From contig JAWKMZ010000004.1 in assembly GCA_041391965.1 (NCBI GenBank), positions 186,001 to 250,000 on the forward strand: a stretch of 64,000 nt of DNA. Reading direction: 5' to 3'. The notes beneath the pieces were generated by a model. The model did not search any database. It saw nothing but the letters and a program-made list of their open reading frames with translations, and was not told the DNA's origin. Position numbers and translations under genes: made by a program. Below, one piece after another: positions 35,001-44,680 of this stretch (the stretch's first letter is position 1; every line of letters starts with the position of its first letter). This DNA is from JAWKMZ01 sp041391965 (GTDB lineage: Bacteria; Bacteroidota; Bacteroidia; Flavobacteriales; Flavobacteriaceae).

Positions 35001-36925
35001 CACAGAGAAAAATCGCGAATTTCTGTTCCTGTCAATAGCAAATTAGAGTGAATTTGAATAGGTGTTACGGAAAAACAACCACTTACATCATCTACAACAC
35101 GTATGTATAAAATTTGCTCATCACTAACAGTATTGTTATAATTTGTAGGGTTTTGGATGGCATTTGAACCTGAAACAGCATCCTCATAAGTTTCATAAAA
35201 AGATACAGAAACTCCAGTTAAACCTTGCAGCACTTCGTCAGTAATAGAGGTTAAATCAAAACTCGCAAAACCATCATGTTCTGGGTCGCAAGCATCAATA
35301 TAATGGTCGTCAGTATTAATAACAGGATTGTTTAAAACAGAAACCGTTAGTGTTGTTGTGCTCACGCAACCTGTTAAGGCATTGGTAGCACGTACAAATA
35401 AGTGTTCGGTTTGCAAACTGTTACTATAAGGTGATGCAATTGGGTTGTTTCCTGAGTCTGCATCGGCTTGGGTATAATGATAGGTAACCACTAAATTTGG
35501 TTGCGCATTGGTAATCTCATCGTCTTTTTCGGTTAAATCGATTTGTGTTAATCCGTCAGAGGTCATATCATCACAAACTAATAAATCGGTTGGTGTGCTG
35601 ATATTTGGTAATGGATTCACTATCAAATTAAATTGTGAAAATGCCAAACAACCTGTTGATGCTTCTTCAATTCTTACATAAATGGCTTGTGGATTGCTCG
35701 TGTTTTGAATTGGGTTTGTAATTGGATTTACGTCATTTAAAGCATCTGCATTTGAATAGTGATAGGAAATATTATAATTAATGCCAGGAACTGCATTTAA
35801 AACGTCTTGATTTTTTGTGCTTAAATCGAAAGTTTCCGTTCCATCACCTGAAGCGTCATCACATAATTCGTAATCAGAAATTGGCGCAGCTGTTTGTGTA
35901 CTGCTTAAACTCACTTCAACTGTATCTTCAATCATACAATTAGAATTTGCCAAAGGAATTGCAATCATTACAGTATAACTTCCAGATTGAGTCACGTTAA
36001 GTGTTGGTTGGTTTTGTCCAGAAATCAATCCATTATTCAAATACCAAGTATAAGTGGCTTGCGGATTTTCAATATTACCATCTAAAATTACAGATTCTGC
36101 ACAAGTAGTGATGTCATTGCCTAAATTGACCGTTGCATTAAAACTATTTCCTTCAATAAAAACAGCAGAATCGTAATTTTTATCGGTTTGATCAGCAATT
36201 ACTAACTTAATATGATACAATACATTAGGCGAAATATTTGCTGTAGCAGTCATCACTTTTGTACGTCCATTATAATTGGTGTCTCCTAAGCTATAACCAT
36301 CAAAATATTCAGCATTTGATGCCTCGCAAAACCCAACAATTTCGTCGTGGATAGTATTCGTGTTTACAGGTGTTGACGTACCAGGAATGACAGCAATATT
36401 AGTGTAAGGATTATTAGTGCCAGCTTCTTTAATCAAAAAGGCAAATCCGTCAGAATATTCACAAGGGAAGTTTCCAAAATATTCTTCAGAGGCTAAAATA
36501 TAGTTGAATTGTATTTGATTTGAAATAGAAGCAAAATCAAACTCAATTGAGGTCGCATTTAATGTATTTGAAATGCCTAATGCTGTTTCTAAATCAGTAT
36601 CTGTTGTCCAATTGGTTTGCCCTTCATTTAGCGTTTCATTGTTTTGAACATTGCCACCAGAACTTGCATTTCCTGTAGATAGCATGATGCCATTTTCAAA
36701 AGGGAAGTTGGATGAACCACGTTCAAAATAACCAAAACTTGAAAAACCATTAATTGAGCCGTTAACTTGCGAAGTGATATTTGATGTTTCTACACAACCT
36801 TGAATTAAATGATTTTCAATAAGTTGCTGTTCTGTTAAACTATTGTCTATGGTAATTTGTTGTCCGAATGTTGCGTTACACAAAAGGCATACAAAGAGAA
36901 GGAGGGAAATTTGGTACGTTTTCAT
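32099..36925 (-). CDS. Giant T9SS type B sorting protein with choice-of-anchor L domain and 11 internal repeats
   Basis: This 1608-residue protein has the signal peptide MKTYQISLLLFVCLLCNATF. A choice-of-anchor L-like domain (about 25-268, IEFDFASISNQIQFNYILAS, YHIKLVIADQTDKNYDSAVF) and an Ig-like segment follow. Then come 11 repeats of about 90 residues (about 345-1375). Each has C-D-x-D-x-D-G-x-x-x-F-D-L, a Y-Y-E-T/A-D-A step, an N-P-I loop, N-P-Q-x-I-Y-V-R-V and a C-Y near the end. The Asp-rich start may bind calcium. An Ig-like domain, a SprB-like segment and the B-type tail (TPKFMTPNGDGYFDTWHI to HFALKR) close it. It is likely an adhesin or gliding-associated surface protein. Confidence 0.9.
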   Translation of the reverse strand: MKTYQISLLLFVCLLCNATFGQQITIDNSLTEQQLIENHLIQGCVETSNITSQVNGSINGFSSFGYFERGSSNFPFENGIMLSTGNASSGGNVQNNETLNEGQTNWTTDTDLETALGISNTLNATSIEFDFASISNQIQFNYILASEEYFGNFPCEYSDGFAFLIKEAGTNNPYTNIAVIPGTSTPVNTNTIHDEIVGFCEASNAEYFDGYSLGDTNYNGRTKVMTATANISPNVLYHIKLVIADQTDKNYDSAVFIEGNSFNATVNLGNDITTCAESVILDGNIENPQATYTWYLNNGLISGQNQPTLNVTQSGSYTVMIAIPLANSNCMIEDTVEVSLSSTQTAAPISDYELCDDASGDGTETFDLSTKNQDVLNAVPGINYNISYHYSNADALNDVNPITNPIQNTSNPQAIYVRIEEASTGCLAFSQFNLIVNPLPNISTPTDLLVCDDMTSDGLTQIDLTEKDDEITNAQPNLVVTYHYTQADADSGNNPIASPYSNSLQTEHLFVRATNALTGCVSTTTLTVSVLNNPVINTDDHYIDACDPEHDGFASFDLTSITDEVLQGLTGVSVSFYETYEDAVSGSNAIQNPTNYNNTVSDEQILYIRVVDDVSGCFSVTPIQIHSNLLLTGTEIRDFSLCDVDNDGSQSFDLNNISQVIINDIPDVTVTFYETLTDQDNQTNPINTTFLYTPTENPHTLYITLSNTTCSENAEIQLILNPIITFPSIGSVDYCDTDQDGFTSIDLHSFDDQIRNGQTGFTVTYFETENDANANTNQLPNFYTNTSNPQTFYTRITYNQTGCADVNSFEINVLPAPISATPSDIIICDDDQDGFSIINLTQKINELVSDTTDRAFSFHTTLTDAESNSNPIINTTSYNANTQPIFARIENTVSGCYSTESFNIIVNTLPVFTPISNYKICENSSDGFGDFIFNTKDAEILNGQAGKQTLYFLNQSDADNRTNAIDKNTAYQNLTNPQTIFVRVENTSDQNCYGTSSFTIEVGSNPQYNQPTDWFVCDDIANDGSEQFDLNDKINEISNGINDSLDITFYTSFENAENGTNPLPLQYTNTTNPQQIFVRIDNGTICNSITNFGLNVIQAPEANPAQPLTMCDTNSDGFVTFDLTLSEFDILDVRQDDIVISYYETLDNLEAETNPITTPTAYNNLTNPQTVYVRVTNTVSNCYLAIPLQLMVNLPPAINDFSSVTICDNSTQTFDLSQVNSLIVNDTANTLISYYTTATDAFNNTNAISNNYNYQTTNDTIHIRIENATTGCFTTYAFQLMVNPLPVANTPNNLEACDDDFDGFLTFDLSQQNTSVLGTQNAASYAVTYYNTSTDAESATNVLPNLYAATNNEIIYARVENNATGCYSTTQFTTMVHPRPIVDIQDQVICLENLPLLVSANTNTPTDTYLWSTNETTPEIEITVVGTYWVTVTSQFGCETTQVFNVTESEQATIEFTETLDFSDPNNITITVSGIGNYLYILDNGTPQESNIFENVSLGYHTIRVKDLNGCSEVSKEVVVIDTPKFMTPNGDGYFDTWHITGVENLPGTVVYIYDRFGKQLAYLTATSPGWDGTYNGNNMPAADYWFVADVKKDSISFQVKGHFALKR

Positions 36926-37064
36926 TCTTAAAGGTTAAGTTTTTTGTTGATGAAGCCAGTTTTATAATGTAAAGTCTTAATTAACAAAAGATTTGAGGGC
37001 GGAAAGTAATTTAAAATTAGACGAAATGCAAAATAATACGATGAAATACACTAAATTTTAACAT

Positions 37065-38903
37065 TTAGTAACTCATGTAAACCCAACCTGCTATCGATTT
37101 ATAGTTTGGGTCGTTTAAATGAAGCACGTAAAAATATGTACCAACTGGTAAAAGTTTCCCTAAATTATTGAGACCTCTGTTTGCTTTGCCATCCCAAGGA
37201 GTGTTGTTATCACCTTCAAAAATGAGCGTTCCATAACGGTTATAAATCAATAATTGATGATTTTCGAACACATTGTATAAACCTTGAATATTAAACCAAT
37301 CGTTAAATCCATCAGTATTTGGTGAAAACCCTTGAGGAACATGAGGCGGACAATTTTCAACACCAACATCAAACTGATACACTTCATAACAAGGTGGTGT
37401 TTGTAATTTGACGTAAATAGTTTGTGGATTGGTAGTGTTGGAAAAAGCTTCAGGCATAAAAATCTCATTTTCATTGGTTTCTAAATCTGAAAGTGAAGTA
37501 TAAAATGAGAAATTTTCTGTAGTTGAATTGTCGTTTAAAAAACTATCCACTAAATTAAAAACGGCTGAGTTGAACCCTTCATTACAAGACGTAACGCTTG
37601 GTAACATTAGAACAGGAGGAATTGTCAATAATGTTAAAGTGGTTTCAAAAGTGTTGTTGGTTTCATCAGTTTCTGTAACAGTTCCAATAGCTTGCCCATT
37701 GTCGTCAACTACAACAGTAAGCGTAAAATTGTCTGTGATTGCTGGTGGAATAGTGAGTTGAATGGTTCCGTTTTCAAAACCACCAATGGCAATGCTACTT
37801 TGGGTTTCACTTTGTCCAATTAATAAGCCATCAGCATAAAAAGCAATTGGTGTGTGTGCTGGCAACACATCAGTTGCATTGGTATTGAAAACAGTATAAT
37901 CAACGTTTAATTCGCGTTGGCAATTAAGTTGCGCCTCATTAATCGCAATGGTTGCATCTGGTAATTGGCTGTTTAAAACGGTAATGATGTTATTGATGAT
38001 GATTAAATCGGCTTGGAAAATTCCGTTGTTATCAAAACCACCAGTTGTCATTTGTATGGTTGCAGCAGTATCGCCAATTTGAATATTGTCTTGTATGTTG
38101 TACACATCCAAATCACAATTATAAAAGGTGTTAGAATTGGTAAAAGTATTGGTACCATTAAATGCATTGTCAGCGTAATTTAATGGTGGATTAGATAAAA
38201 TATTGCCATTGATTGATAAAGATTCGCCATAATTTAAAGCATTATCACCTTCCCAAGCTAAGAAGCCTATTTTGGCATTTTGGTTGTCAATAACATTCAA
38301 ATTATTTAAAATGATGGTTTTTTCGGTATTGTTTCTATCAATAATTTCCAAACCTTGAAACAAATTCACTTGGTTTAAAGGCAAATTGTCATCTTCATAA
38401 ATAATATAGATGCTCCAACCTGCAAAATTGGTTCGGTTCGCACAATAAGCTGTATTATTGGCCAAGGTTTCAGAAATATCTAAATCTGATAACTCATAAG
38501 TAGTATTACCTTGCGTAGTAACCAAATTAGTAACATCTGCAAAGCAGGAAAAGTAAGTTAGTACGTTTGTTGGCGAATTGTTATAAGACACATTATAAGT
38601 AAGGTCAGCATCAACTGAAGTACCATTAAGTGTAATATTAGTATCGCCAACACCAGAACCAGCCCAATACAAATATGCAGCTACAATGGTTGAGGTATTT
38701 GGTAAGTTTAAATTGGCTTGAGAGGAAGGTAAAATATCACAAAAACTCTGAACAATATTGTTTTCAAAAGGGTTGAGTGTGTTGCCAATAGCAGTATAAT
38801 CATAACGACCATTAAATTGTTGATACAATTCGATGTTTTGCCCAAATTGTTTTATTGAAACACCAAAGAATAGCAAAAAAAGTAATGGTTTTAGAGCCTT
38901 CAT
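37065..38903 (-). CDS. T9SS type B sorting protein with one internal repeat
   Basis: This 612-residue protein has the signal peptide MKALKPLLFLLFFGVSIKQF. The N-terminal half is beta-rich (STIVAAYLYWAGSG, GWSIYIIYEDD, KIGFLAWEGDNAL) and resembles DUF3344-like exported domains. A CARDB-like stretch (TVVVDDNGQAIGTVTETDETNNTFE split over two strands) follows at about 320-415. One copy of the cluster's ~90-residue repeat lies at about 425-515. The B-type tail starts VPQGFSPNTDGFNDWFNI and ends AGWVYMSY. It sits between the two large repeat proteins on the same strand. Confidence 0.87.
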   Translation of the reverse strand: MKALKPLLFLLFFGVSIKQFGQNIELYQQFNGRYDYTAIGNTLNPFENNIVQSFCDILPSSQANLNLPNTSTIVAAYLYWAGSGVGDTNITLNGTSVDADLTYNVSYNNSPTNVLTYFSCFADVTNLVTTQGNTTYELSDLDISETLANNTAYCANRTNFAGWSIYIIYEDDNLPLNQVNLFQGLEIIDRNNTEKTIILNNLNVIDNQNAKIGFLAWEGDNALNYGESLSINGNILSNPPLNYADNAFNGTNTFTNSNTFYNCDLDVYNIQDNIQIGDTAATIQMTTGGFDNNGIFQADLIIINNIITVLNSQLPDATIAINEAQLNCQRELNVDYTVFNTNATDVLPAHTPIAFYADGLLIGQSETQSSIAIGGFENGTIQLTIPPAITDNFTLTVVVDDNGQAIGTVTETDETNNTFETTLTLLTIPPVLMLPSVTSCNEGFNSAVFNLVDSFLNDNSTTENFSFYTSLSDLETNENEIFMPEAFSNTTNPQTIYVKLQTPPCYEVYQFDVGVENCPPHVPQGFSPNTDGFNDWFNIQGLYNVFENHQLLIYNRYGTLIFEGDNNTPWDGKANRGLNNLGKLLPVGTYFYVLHLNDPNYKSIAGWVYMSY

Positions 38904-38943
38904 GTGGAAACTTTTTTGAGTTCCTAATTTAAGAATTTACAAA

Positions 38944-41900
38944 TTAACGTTTTAGAGTAAAATGATTTTTAAAAATTCTGCCGTCTTGAAGTTTTACTTT
39001 GAACCAATAATCGGAAGCAGGTAATTTGTAACCATTGAGTGTTCCGTCCCAACCAGCACTTAATGGGTCTAATTCTTTGATAAGTTTGCCTTGTCTATCA
39101 AAAATATAGATGTTAGTATTTGGTTGAAACAGGTCAGTAATACCATAGACTTGCCAAAAGTCGTGAAAACCATCGTTATTTGGTGTAAAATATTTAGGAA
39201 ATCCAATGACAGAGACCAAACTGTCAATGACACCACAATCGTTTTTATCACGAACGTAAATGGTATGCAATCCAGGAGCGACATTTTCAAAAGTGTTGCT
39301 GTCTTGATATAAAGCATCAACAGCATCTAAAGCATATTGATAATCACCTTCACCAGTTACAAATACAGAAATGCTGTTATTTTGAGAGGCATCAGTTACT
39401 TCAATATTAGTAATTGTAGCAATGTTAGATGGCAATACTGTAATGGTTCTGTCTTTAAAACATCCATTGGTATTGGTGACTCTTACAGTATAAGTTCCAG
39501 GCGTGTTGACCATAATTTCAGAAGTATCTTCGCCAGTGGACCAGGTATAATAGTAGTTGCTTGGAGAATCGTCAATAACACCACCTGTAAGTGTAATGGC
39601 TTCTGGAAAAAAGTTAAGACAGTAAAGCGTTTCAAATGCTGTTTCGATGTTAGGCAATTTAAAAACCGTTAATTGTACTTGACTAATACCAAAGCAAGCA
39701 TTGGCATTTTCAACACGAGCAAAAATAGATTGAGAATAAGCCGTTGTATTGGTAAAATTGGTTGGCAACGGGTTTTGTTCTAACAAGGCATCTTCATAAG
39801 TTTCGTAATAGTTTAAATCCAAACCAGCAGGCAAACCGTTGAGCACATCAGCATCGGCATTAGTGAGATTAAAACTATAAAAACCATCTTCAGTACCATC
39901 ATCATCACACTGTTTTAAAGAGGTATTGTTAGCATTTGTAAGGCTAACTTGCAGTGTTAACTCTGCAATATTATAACAACCTGTTACATCATTAGTCACT
40001 TTAGCATAAATGGTTTGTGGATTGAAAAAATTATGAAACGCATCGCCATTAATTTCATTAGTTGCATTGATAGCATCGTTTTGTGATAGATAATAATTAA
40101 CTGTTCTGTCAGGAAAACCACCTGTAATGTCATCTACTATTTGATTAAAATTAAAGATTGTAAAACCTTCAGGAATACCATCTTCGTCACATTGAATAAG
40201 CGTGGTGTTGTTGGCGATTGGCGCATCATTAATAGTAATTGTAAACGAGCCAGTTGTGTAACAATTGGTGTTGTTATTATTTTCTATACGAACAAAAACA
40301 GTTTGATTGTAAGCTGTGGTGTTGGTGTATAGGTTGGGAAATGCTGCAATATTGGCATCCGCATCTTGTTGCGAATTGTGATAGGTTATTGTGTAAAGAT
40401 TAGCATCTTGTGTTCCTAAAATGGCACTGTTTATCTCAGATAAATCAAAGGTTGAAAATCCGTCCATGGTGTTTGCATTAACATCAGAATCGCAAATTTC
40501 AATGTCATTTAAAGTTGAGATTGTAGGTGTTATAAAAGTTTCAATTGAAAAAGATGTGGTATCAAAACAATTTGGATTTTCACTATTTTGAACTCGTACA
40601 AAAATGTCTTGCGGATTTGAAGTATTGCTGAAGTTGCCTATAATTTCATTGGTATTATTGGTAGCATCGTCTAATGAGGTGAAGTATTTGACTTCATAAA
40701 TTGTTGGGTCTTGTGCTCCTAAAACATCGGTGTTTTGCGTTGTAAAATCAAACGAAGAAGTGGTTGTTGCATCACAATGTATTATATTGTTAGGTTGGTG
40801 CGCCACAGGAATATCAAAAACGCCAACTACAGCTTGTCCTTCAATGGGACATTCACCATTATTAGGTTCTATAAAAACTTCGTAAAAACCAGGTGTGTCA
40901 ACTTGTAATTGAAAAGTTGTTTCTGTAAGTGCAACACCATCTTTTGACCACGTGTAATCGCCTCCAGGAATATCTACAGCCGTTAATGTGTACGTATCGC
41001 CATCACAAAGTTTGAGTTCAGTTGTACTGATGCCATTTTGAATAATATCAATTTCCGAATTAAATAGAGATTGAATAAAAGGAGGCAACCCAATACGACT
41101 TAAATGCTGAAAATCACCATTGATATCTACTAAAATTCCAGTTTCGTCATAATTAGCAGCCATTCCATCTGCTTCTGGATTTTGAATCACACCTAAATAG
41201 CGTCCAGAGTTATTTTGATTGTTCAAATTAACCTGAGCTCTGTATATTTTTTTGTTGATGCCTAATTGCAAAGCACCTGCACTAAATACGCTTGACGTAT
41301 GAATAACGACCAAAGAGGCAGGAATATCAGCACTTTCCAAATTCCATTGCAGCACGCTGCTTGGACCAGCACCATTGGCACCTCCATTTATGGTGGCATA
41401 TACTTTTTTGTTTTCGGCAGAAAACTCTACACCATAAGGACTGTCGCCATGATTAGGACCATACAATTCTTGCATATTAGACACTATTCCTGTGTCATTA
41501 TCAAAATCATAAAGGTAAACACCTCCAGGTGCTTCTCCTGCCAAAGTTGTTGCAAATCCTAAATGTGCTACGGCTAATTTTGTACCATCTGGTGATGCTT
41601 TTAGATAGCCCAAGGCATTACGTCTGTAACCAGAAACAGGTACTGTTGGACCAATAGTTGAGATAACAGGTGTGGTATTAACTCCGTTTACATCTACTTT
41701 AAATGCGTAAAATTTATCTACAAATTGTGTAAGTACCCAAAATGAGGAGCAATCATCGGCTTTTACAGCAGTTATTTTTTCTGAACATTTAAAATCGACT
41801 TCGTTGGGATTGTTAGGATTATAAGTTGTTAGATGAATGTTTTTTTCAACCGCATCAACATCTCCCAAACCTCCATTTAAAGTCATGTCCACCAAAGAGT

Positions 41901-42339
41901 AGGTGAGGCCATCATTAACACCATCACCATCTGATTGATTAGGAAACGCTGCCGAATTGAAATGATGAGGCTCATCAACCGTAAAAATATAATAGGAATT
42001 TAAATCTTGCGGTTTTGGAACGATTAGACCAGAAGAGGTGCTTGAATCGTCACCTAACAAACCAGTACCTAAAGCTTCACTTGCATTCGTCATAGGTTGG
42101 TGTAAACTATTCCAAACGGTTCGTCCATCAGAATAGAATAATAAATTGCCATTGGTATCTGAAATGGATGTGCAACCTTCTAAAGTGTTTAGTTGCCCAT
42201 CTGTTAGTGCAGTGACAGTTCCTGTGGTTGCATTAAAGTGCAAGCCAGCATTTTTACCAAAATACCAGTTAGATGCTTCATTTTGACTGAAAGCTACAAA
42301 GGGTGTTAAGGCTAAAAAAAGTGAGAGAATCTTTTTCAT
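38944..42339 (-). CDS. T9SS type B sorting protein with beta-propeller-like N-terminus and 4 internal repeats
   Basis: This protein has 1131 residues from the ATG at 42339; the TTG four codons earlier lies close to the predicted transcript start. Signal peptide MKKILSLFLALTPFVAFSQ. Residues about 20-410 start with NWYFGKNAGLHFN and have repeated blade-like strands (GNLLFYSDGRTVW, SSGLIVPKP, GYLKASPDGTKLAVAH). This is typical of propeller-type regions in flavobacterial gliding-associated proteins. An Ig-like domain, four ~90-residue repeats (about 513-893), another Ig-like domain and the B-type tail (FPKYFTPNNDGFHDFWQV to FTLKR) follow. First gene of the four-gene cluster. Confidence 0.88.
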   Translation of the reverse strand: MKKILSLFLALTPFVAFSQNEASNWYFGKNAGLHFNATTGTVTALTDGQLNTLEGCTSISDTNGNLLFYSDGRTVWNSLHQPMTNASEALGTGLLGDDSSTSSGLIVPKPQDLNSYYIFTVDEPHHFNSAAFPNQSDGDGVNDGLTYSLVDMTLNGGLGDVDAVEKNIHLTTYNPNNPNEVDFKCSEKITAVKADDCSSFWVLTQFVDKFYAFKVDVNGVNTTPVISTIGPTVPVSGYRRNALGYLKASPDGTKLAVAHLGFATTLAGEAPGGVYLYDFDNDTGIVSNMQELYGPNHGDSPYGVEFSAENKKVYATINGGANGAGPSSVLQWNLESADIPASLVVIHTSSVFSAGALQLGINKKIYRAQVNLNNQNNSGRYLGVIQNPEADGMAANYDETGILVDINGDFQHLSRIGLPPFIQSLFNSEIDIIQNGISTTELKLCDGDTYTLTAVDIPGGDYTWSKDGVALTETTFQLQVDTPGFYEVFIEPNNGECPIEGQAVVGVFDIPVAHQPNNIIHCDATTTSSFDFTTQNTDVLGAQDPTIYEVKYFTSLDDATNNTNEIIGNFSNTSNPQDIFVRVQNSENPNCFDTTSFSIETFITPTISTLNDIEICDSDVNANTMDGFSTFDLSEINSAILGTQDANLYTITYHNSQQDADANIAAFPNLYTNTTAYNQTVFVRIENNNNTNCYTTGSFTITINDAPIANNTTLIQCDEDGIPEGFTIFNFNQIVDDITGGFPDRTVNYYLSQNDAINATNEINGDAFHNFFNPQTIYAKVTNDVTGCYNIAELTLQVSLTNANNTSLKQCDDDGTEDGFYSFNLTNADADVLNGLPAGLDLNYYETYEDALLEQNPLPTNFTNTTAYSQSIFARVENANACFGISQVQLTVFKLPNIETAFETLYCLNFFPEAITLTGGVIDDSPSNYYYTWSTGEDTSEIMVNTPGTYTVRVTNTNGCFKDRTITVLPSNIATITNIEVTDASQNNSISVFVTGEGDYQYALDAVDALYQDSNTFENVAPGLHTIYVRDKNDCGVIDSLVSVIGFPKYFTPNNDGFHDFWQVYGITDLFQPNTNIYIFDRQGKLIKELDPLSAGWDGTLNGYKLPASDYWFKVKLQDGRIFKNHFTLKR

Positions 42340-42358
42340 AAATGACAGCAATAGCTAT

Positions 42359-42366
42359 CAAATATA
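42359..42366 (-). promoter_or_regulatory. -7 promoter element TATATTTG
   Basis: A perfect TAnnTTTG match on the minus strand, 19 bases before the ATG at 42339 and ending exactly at the stop codon of the upstream permease gene. Confidence 0.6.
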
Positions 42367-43197
42367 TCATAAATCTCGTTGTTTTAATAATCTATACGAC
42401 AAAAAGATGAATAGTGTAGTCCAACAGAGGACAATAAGAATATCATACCAATGGACCGCATAATCAAAATCAAATTTCTCGCCTACTTGGTTGGCAACAG
42501 ATTTTACAGCACTTAAACGCGAAAAGGGTTGCTTTATTAAGTTGGACATAGCATTTAAGGGAAAAAAACGCATAATGTTTGAGGCTATTTCAGGATCGGT
42601 TTTCCATCTTAAAATACCAAAAACAATGGCTTCTACAAATTGCCAAACAAATAGAAAGCCAAGTGCAAAGGCTGAACGTTTTACGAGGATGCCAAGAAAT
42701 AAGCAAAAAGAAAAGAAACCAAGCAATTTTATGAAAAAGGCAACAATAAATTCTAAATCAGAAAAAATGATGCTCAATTCTGTATAAGTTGAAAATATCA
42801 AACCTAAAATTAAAGATACCACAAACAAAAACACTGTGGAAATCAGAGAAAAAGCAATCACTGTGTAAAATTTAGACAGGATAAATTCTTTTTTGCTCAA
42901 CCCATCAATTAGATTTTGTTTTAGGGTTTTGTTGCTGTATTCATTTGCCATCATGGAAACAATGACAATGGCTAAAAACAATTTGAAGATAGCTGCAATA
43001 TAAGCGTTAAAATGCCATATATAAGGAAAATTAAAAATTCCCATTTCAGCCAAATGAAATTTTATAGGACCAATATCAAATTTAATAGAAGCAATGAGCG
43101 CAATAGATGTTAGCAACACAAAATATGTGATGATTAAAACCTTACTTGCCCTGTTATACATTAATTTTTGAAACTCTATGTTTAATAATCTGAACAT
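42367..43197 (-). CDS. ABC transporter permease (ABC-2/BcrB-like)
   Basis: This 276-residue protein has six hydrophobic segments and no large soluble domain. It begins MFRLLNIEFQKLMYNRASKV, the usual cytoplasmic start of ABC-2 permeases, followed by TM1. A motif MMANEYSNKTLKQNLIDGLSKKEFILSK near residue 85 matches the conserved loop of BcrB/LcnG-like permeases (given here as a loop position rather than a domain). It pairs with the ATPase gene 28 bases upstream. The substrate is unknown; peptide antibiotic efflux is one known role of the family. Confidence 0.85.
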   Translation of the reverse strand: MFRLLNIEFQKLMYNRASKVLIITYFVLLTSIALIASIKFDIGPIKFHLAEMGIFNFPYIWHFNAYIAAIFKLFLAIVIVSMMANEYSNKTLKQNLIDGLSKKEFILSKFYTVIAFSLISTVFLFVVSLILGLIFSTYTELSIIFSDLEFIVAFFIKLLGFFSFCLFLGILVKRSAFALGFLFVWQFVEAIVFGILRWKTDPEIASNIMRFFPLNAMSNLIKQPFSRLSAVKSVANQVGEKFDFDYAVHWYDILIVLCWTTLFIFLSYRLLKQRDL

Positions 43198-43225
43198 GTT
43201 GTTATGGGTTGATTTTGATTGATGA

Positions 43226-44122
43226 TTAATTGTTGTCAGTTAGTTTTAAGAATTGTTCTTCTAAACTTTCCTTGCGTTTTACCAAATGTGATAGTGTGAT
43301 GCCTTTTTCAAACATTAATTTATTAAAGGTTGATGCATCCATTGGTGCATTTAAAAAAGCAGTAATTAGATGATCTTCAATTTTGATGTTTGTAAAATCT
43401 GGATTGTTTTCTAAAAATGAAATTAATAAGTCTTGCTGATTGGTTTTTAACTCAAAAAAACCATGACTACTAATCATTTCATCAACACGACCAGAATATA
43501 GTTTTTCGCCTTTTCGTAACACCACTACATGCGAACACACCTTTTCAACTTCATCTAATAAGTGAGAAGCTAATAAAATAGTAGTGCCTTGACTTGCAAT
43601 TTGTTTGATAAGTGTACGTATTTGATGAATACCTTGAGGGTCTAAACCATTGGTTGGTTCATCTAAAATCAGTATTTCAGGATCGTTTAACAAGGCAGAA
43701 GCAATAGCCAAACGCTGTTTCATACCTAAAGAATAGGTGCTAAATTTGCTGTCTTTTCGTTCTAAAAGTCCAACAATTTCAAGCTTTTCGTTGACTTTAC
43801 TATAATCAACCCCTTTAATTTTGCAAACCAATTTTAAGTTTTGATAAGCACTCATGTATGGATAAAAATTAGGACGTTCAATAATAGCACCAACTTTTTT
43901 TAAAGCGTCATGTGTGGTTGTGTTGCCATCAAACCAACTAAAATCGCCTGAGGTTGCATTAACCACATTTAAAACAATACCAAGTGTGGTCGATTTTCCG
44001 CTTCCATTAGGGCCTAAAATGCCATAAACATTCCCTTTTTTAATAGTGAATGTTAAGTCTTTTACAGCAGTGAGATTGCCAAATTTTTTGGTAAGATTGT
44101 TGATTGTTAAAATAGTATCCAA
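43226..44122 (-). CDS. ABC transporter ATP-binding protein (BcrA-like)
   Basis: This 298-residue ATPase has Walker A GILGPNGSGKSTT (about 35-47), a Q-loop near IIERPNFYPYM, the signature YSLGMKQRL, Walker B EILILDEPTNGLDP and the switch His in LLASHLLDEVE. The Gly of the usual SGGQ signature is kept in the form SLGMKQ, typical of BcrA/NatA-type exporters. The C-terminal ~80 residues form a regulatory extension. It works with the permease encoded just downstream. Confidence 0.9.
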   Translation of the reverse strand: MDTILTINNLTKKFGNLTAVKDLTFTIKKGNVYGILGPNGSGKSTTLGIVLNVVNATSGDFSWFDGNTTTHDALKKVGAIIERPNFYPYMSAYQNLKLVCKIKGVDYSKVNEKLEIVGLLERKDSKFSTYSLGMKQRLAIASALLNDPEILILDEPTNGLDPQGIHQIRTLIKQIASQGTTILLASHLLDEVEKVCSHVVVLRKGEKLYSGRVDEMISSHGFFELKTNQQDLLISFLENNPDFTNIKIEDHLITAFLNAPMDASTFNKLMFEKGITLSHLVKRKESLEEQFLKLTDNN

Positions 44123-44275
44123 GGTGATTGTGATTGATTAGTTAAAAGTATGACGAGTATTAGTTGAATTTGTTACAAGTTAATTTAAGAGGCTGATTTT
44201 TTAAATATAAGTAGAAAACAGTTATTAAGAAAAGAATTATTCTTAAATTAGTGATAACTAATAAATTGAAGATAA

Positions 44276-44680
44276 ATGAAATTGATTTTTCAATTAGGTG
44301 TTTTATTTTTTTGTTTGAGTTTATACGCTCAAAATTCAGAATTCAAACAGCTTTTTTCTATGCCTAATGATAGTGTATCTATTGATTTTAAGAAATACAA
44401 TGGATTTGAGTTGCTTAACAAACACAATAATTCATTTAGTATTAAAGAAGAAACTAAGATTGAGGAACCTATAAAACCTATTAAATTTCACTACAATTTT
44501 TTTGATAAAGACATCATTCTTTATAAAAGTAATCCAAATGATTTTTTAAATCATTGTAGTGCTTTAAAAGATGGTTTGACAACCGATTATAAAAGTGAAG
44601 ATGTTATAATAGGTAGAATTTTTGACGCTGTAATAAATGATATGCTTGCTAAAAAGCTATTTAAAAAACAGAGCAATTAA
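44276..44680 (+). CDS. Small secreted protein of unknown function
   Basis: This 134-residue protein starts with a signal peptide (MKLIFQLGVLFFCLSLYAQ). The mature part is Lys/Asp/Asn-rich, with the segment IKFHYNFFDKDIILYKSNP and a helical end (VINDMLAKKLFKKQ). I recognise no family. It is divergent from the ABC transporter and converges on the pRiA4b-ORF3-type gene: the two stop codons overlap within a shared TTAA. Confidence 0.6.
   Translation: MKLIFQLGVLFFCLSLYAQNSEFKQLFSMPNDSVSIDFKKYNGFELLNKHNNSFSIKEETKIEEPIKPIKFHYNFFDKDIILYKSNPNDFLNHCSALKDGLTTDYKSEDVIIGRIFDAVINDMLAKKLFKKQSN

Noticed and set aside
39337..39672. 111-residue plus-strand frame within the T9SS gene
   Set aside because: It lies fully inside a well-supported coding region with signal and sorting domains, has no promoter, and its composition is what an antisense frame gives.
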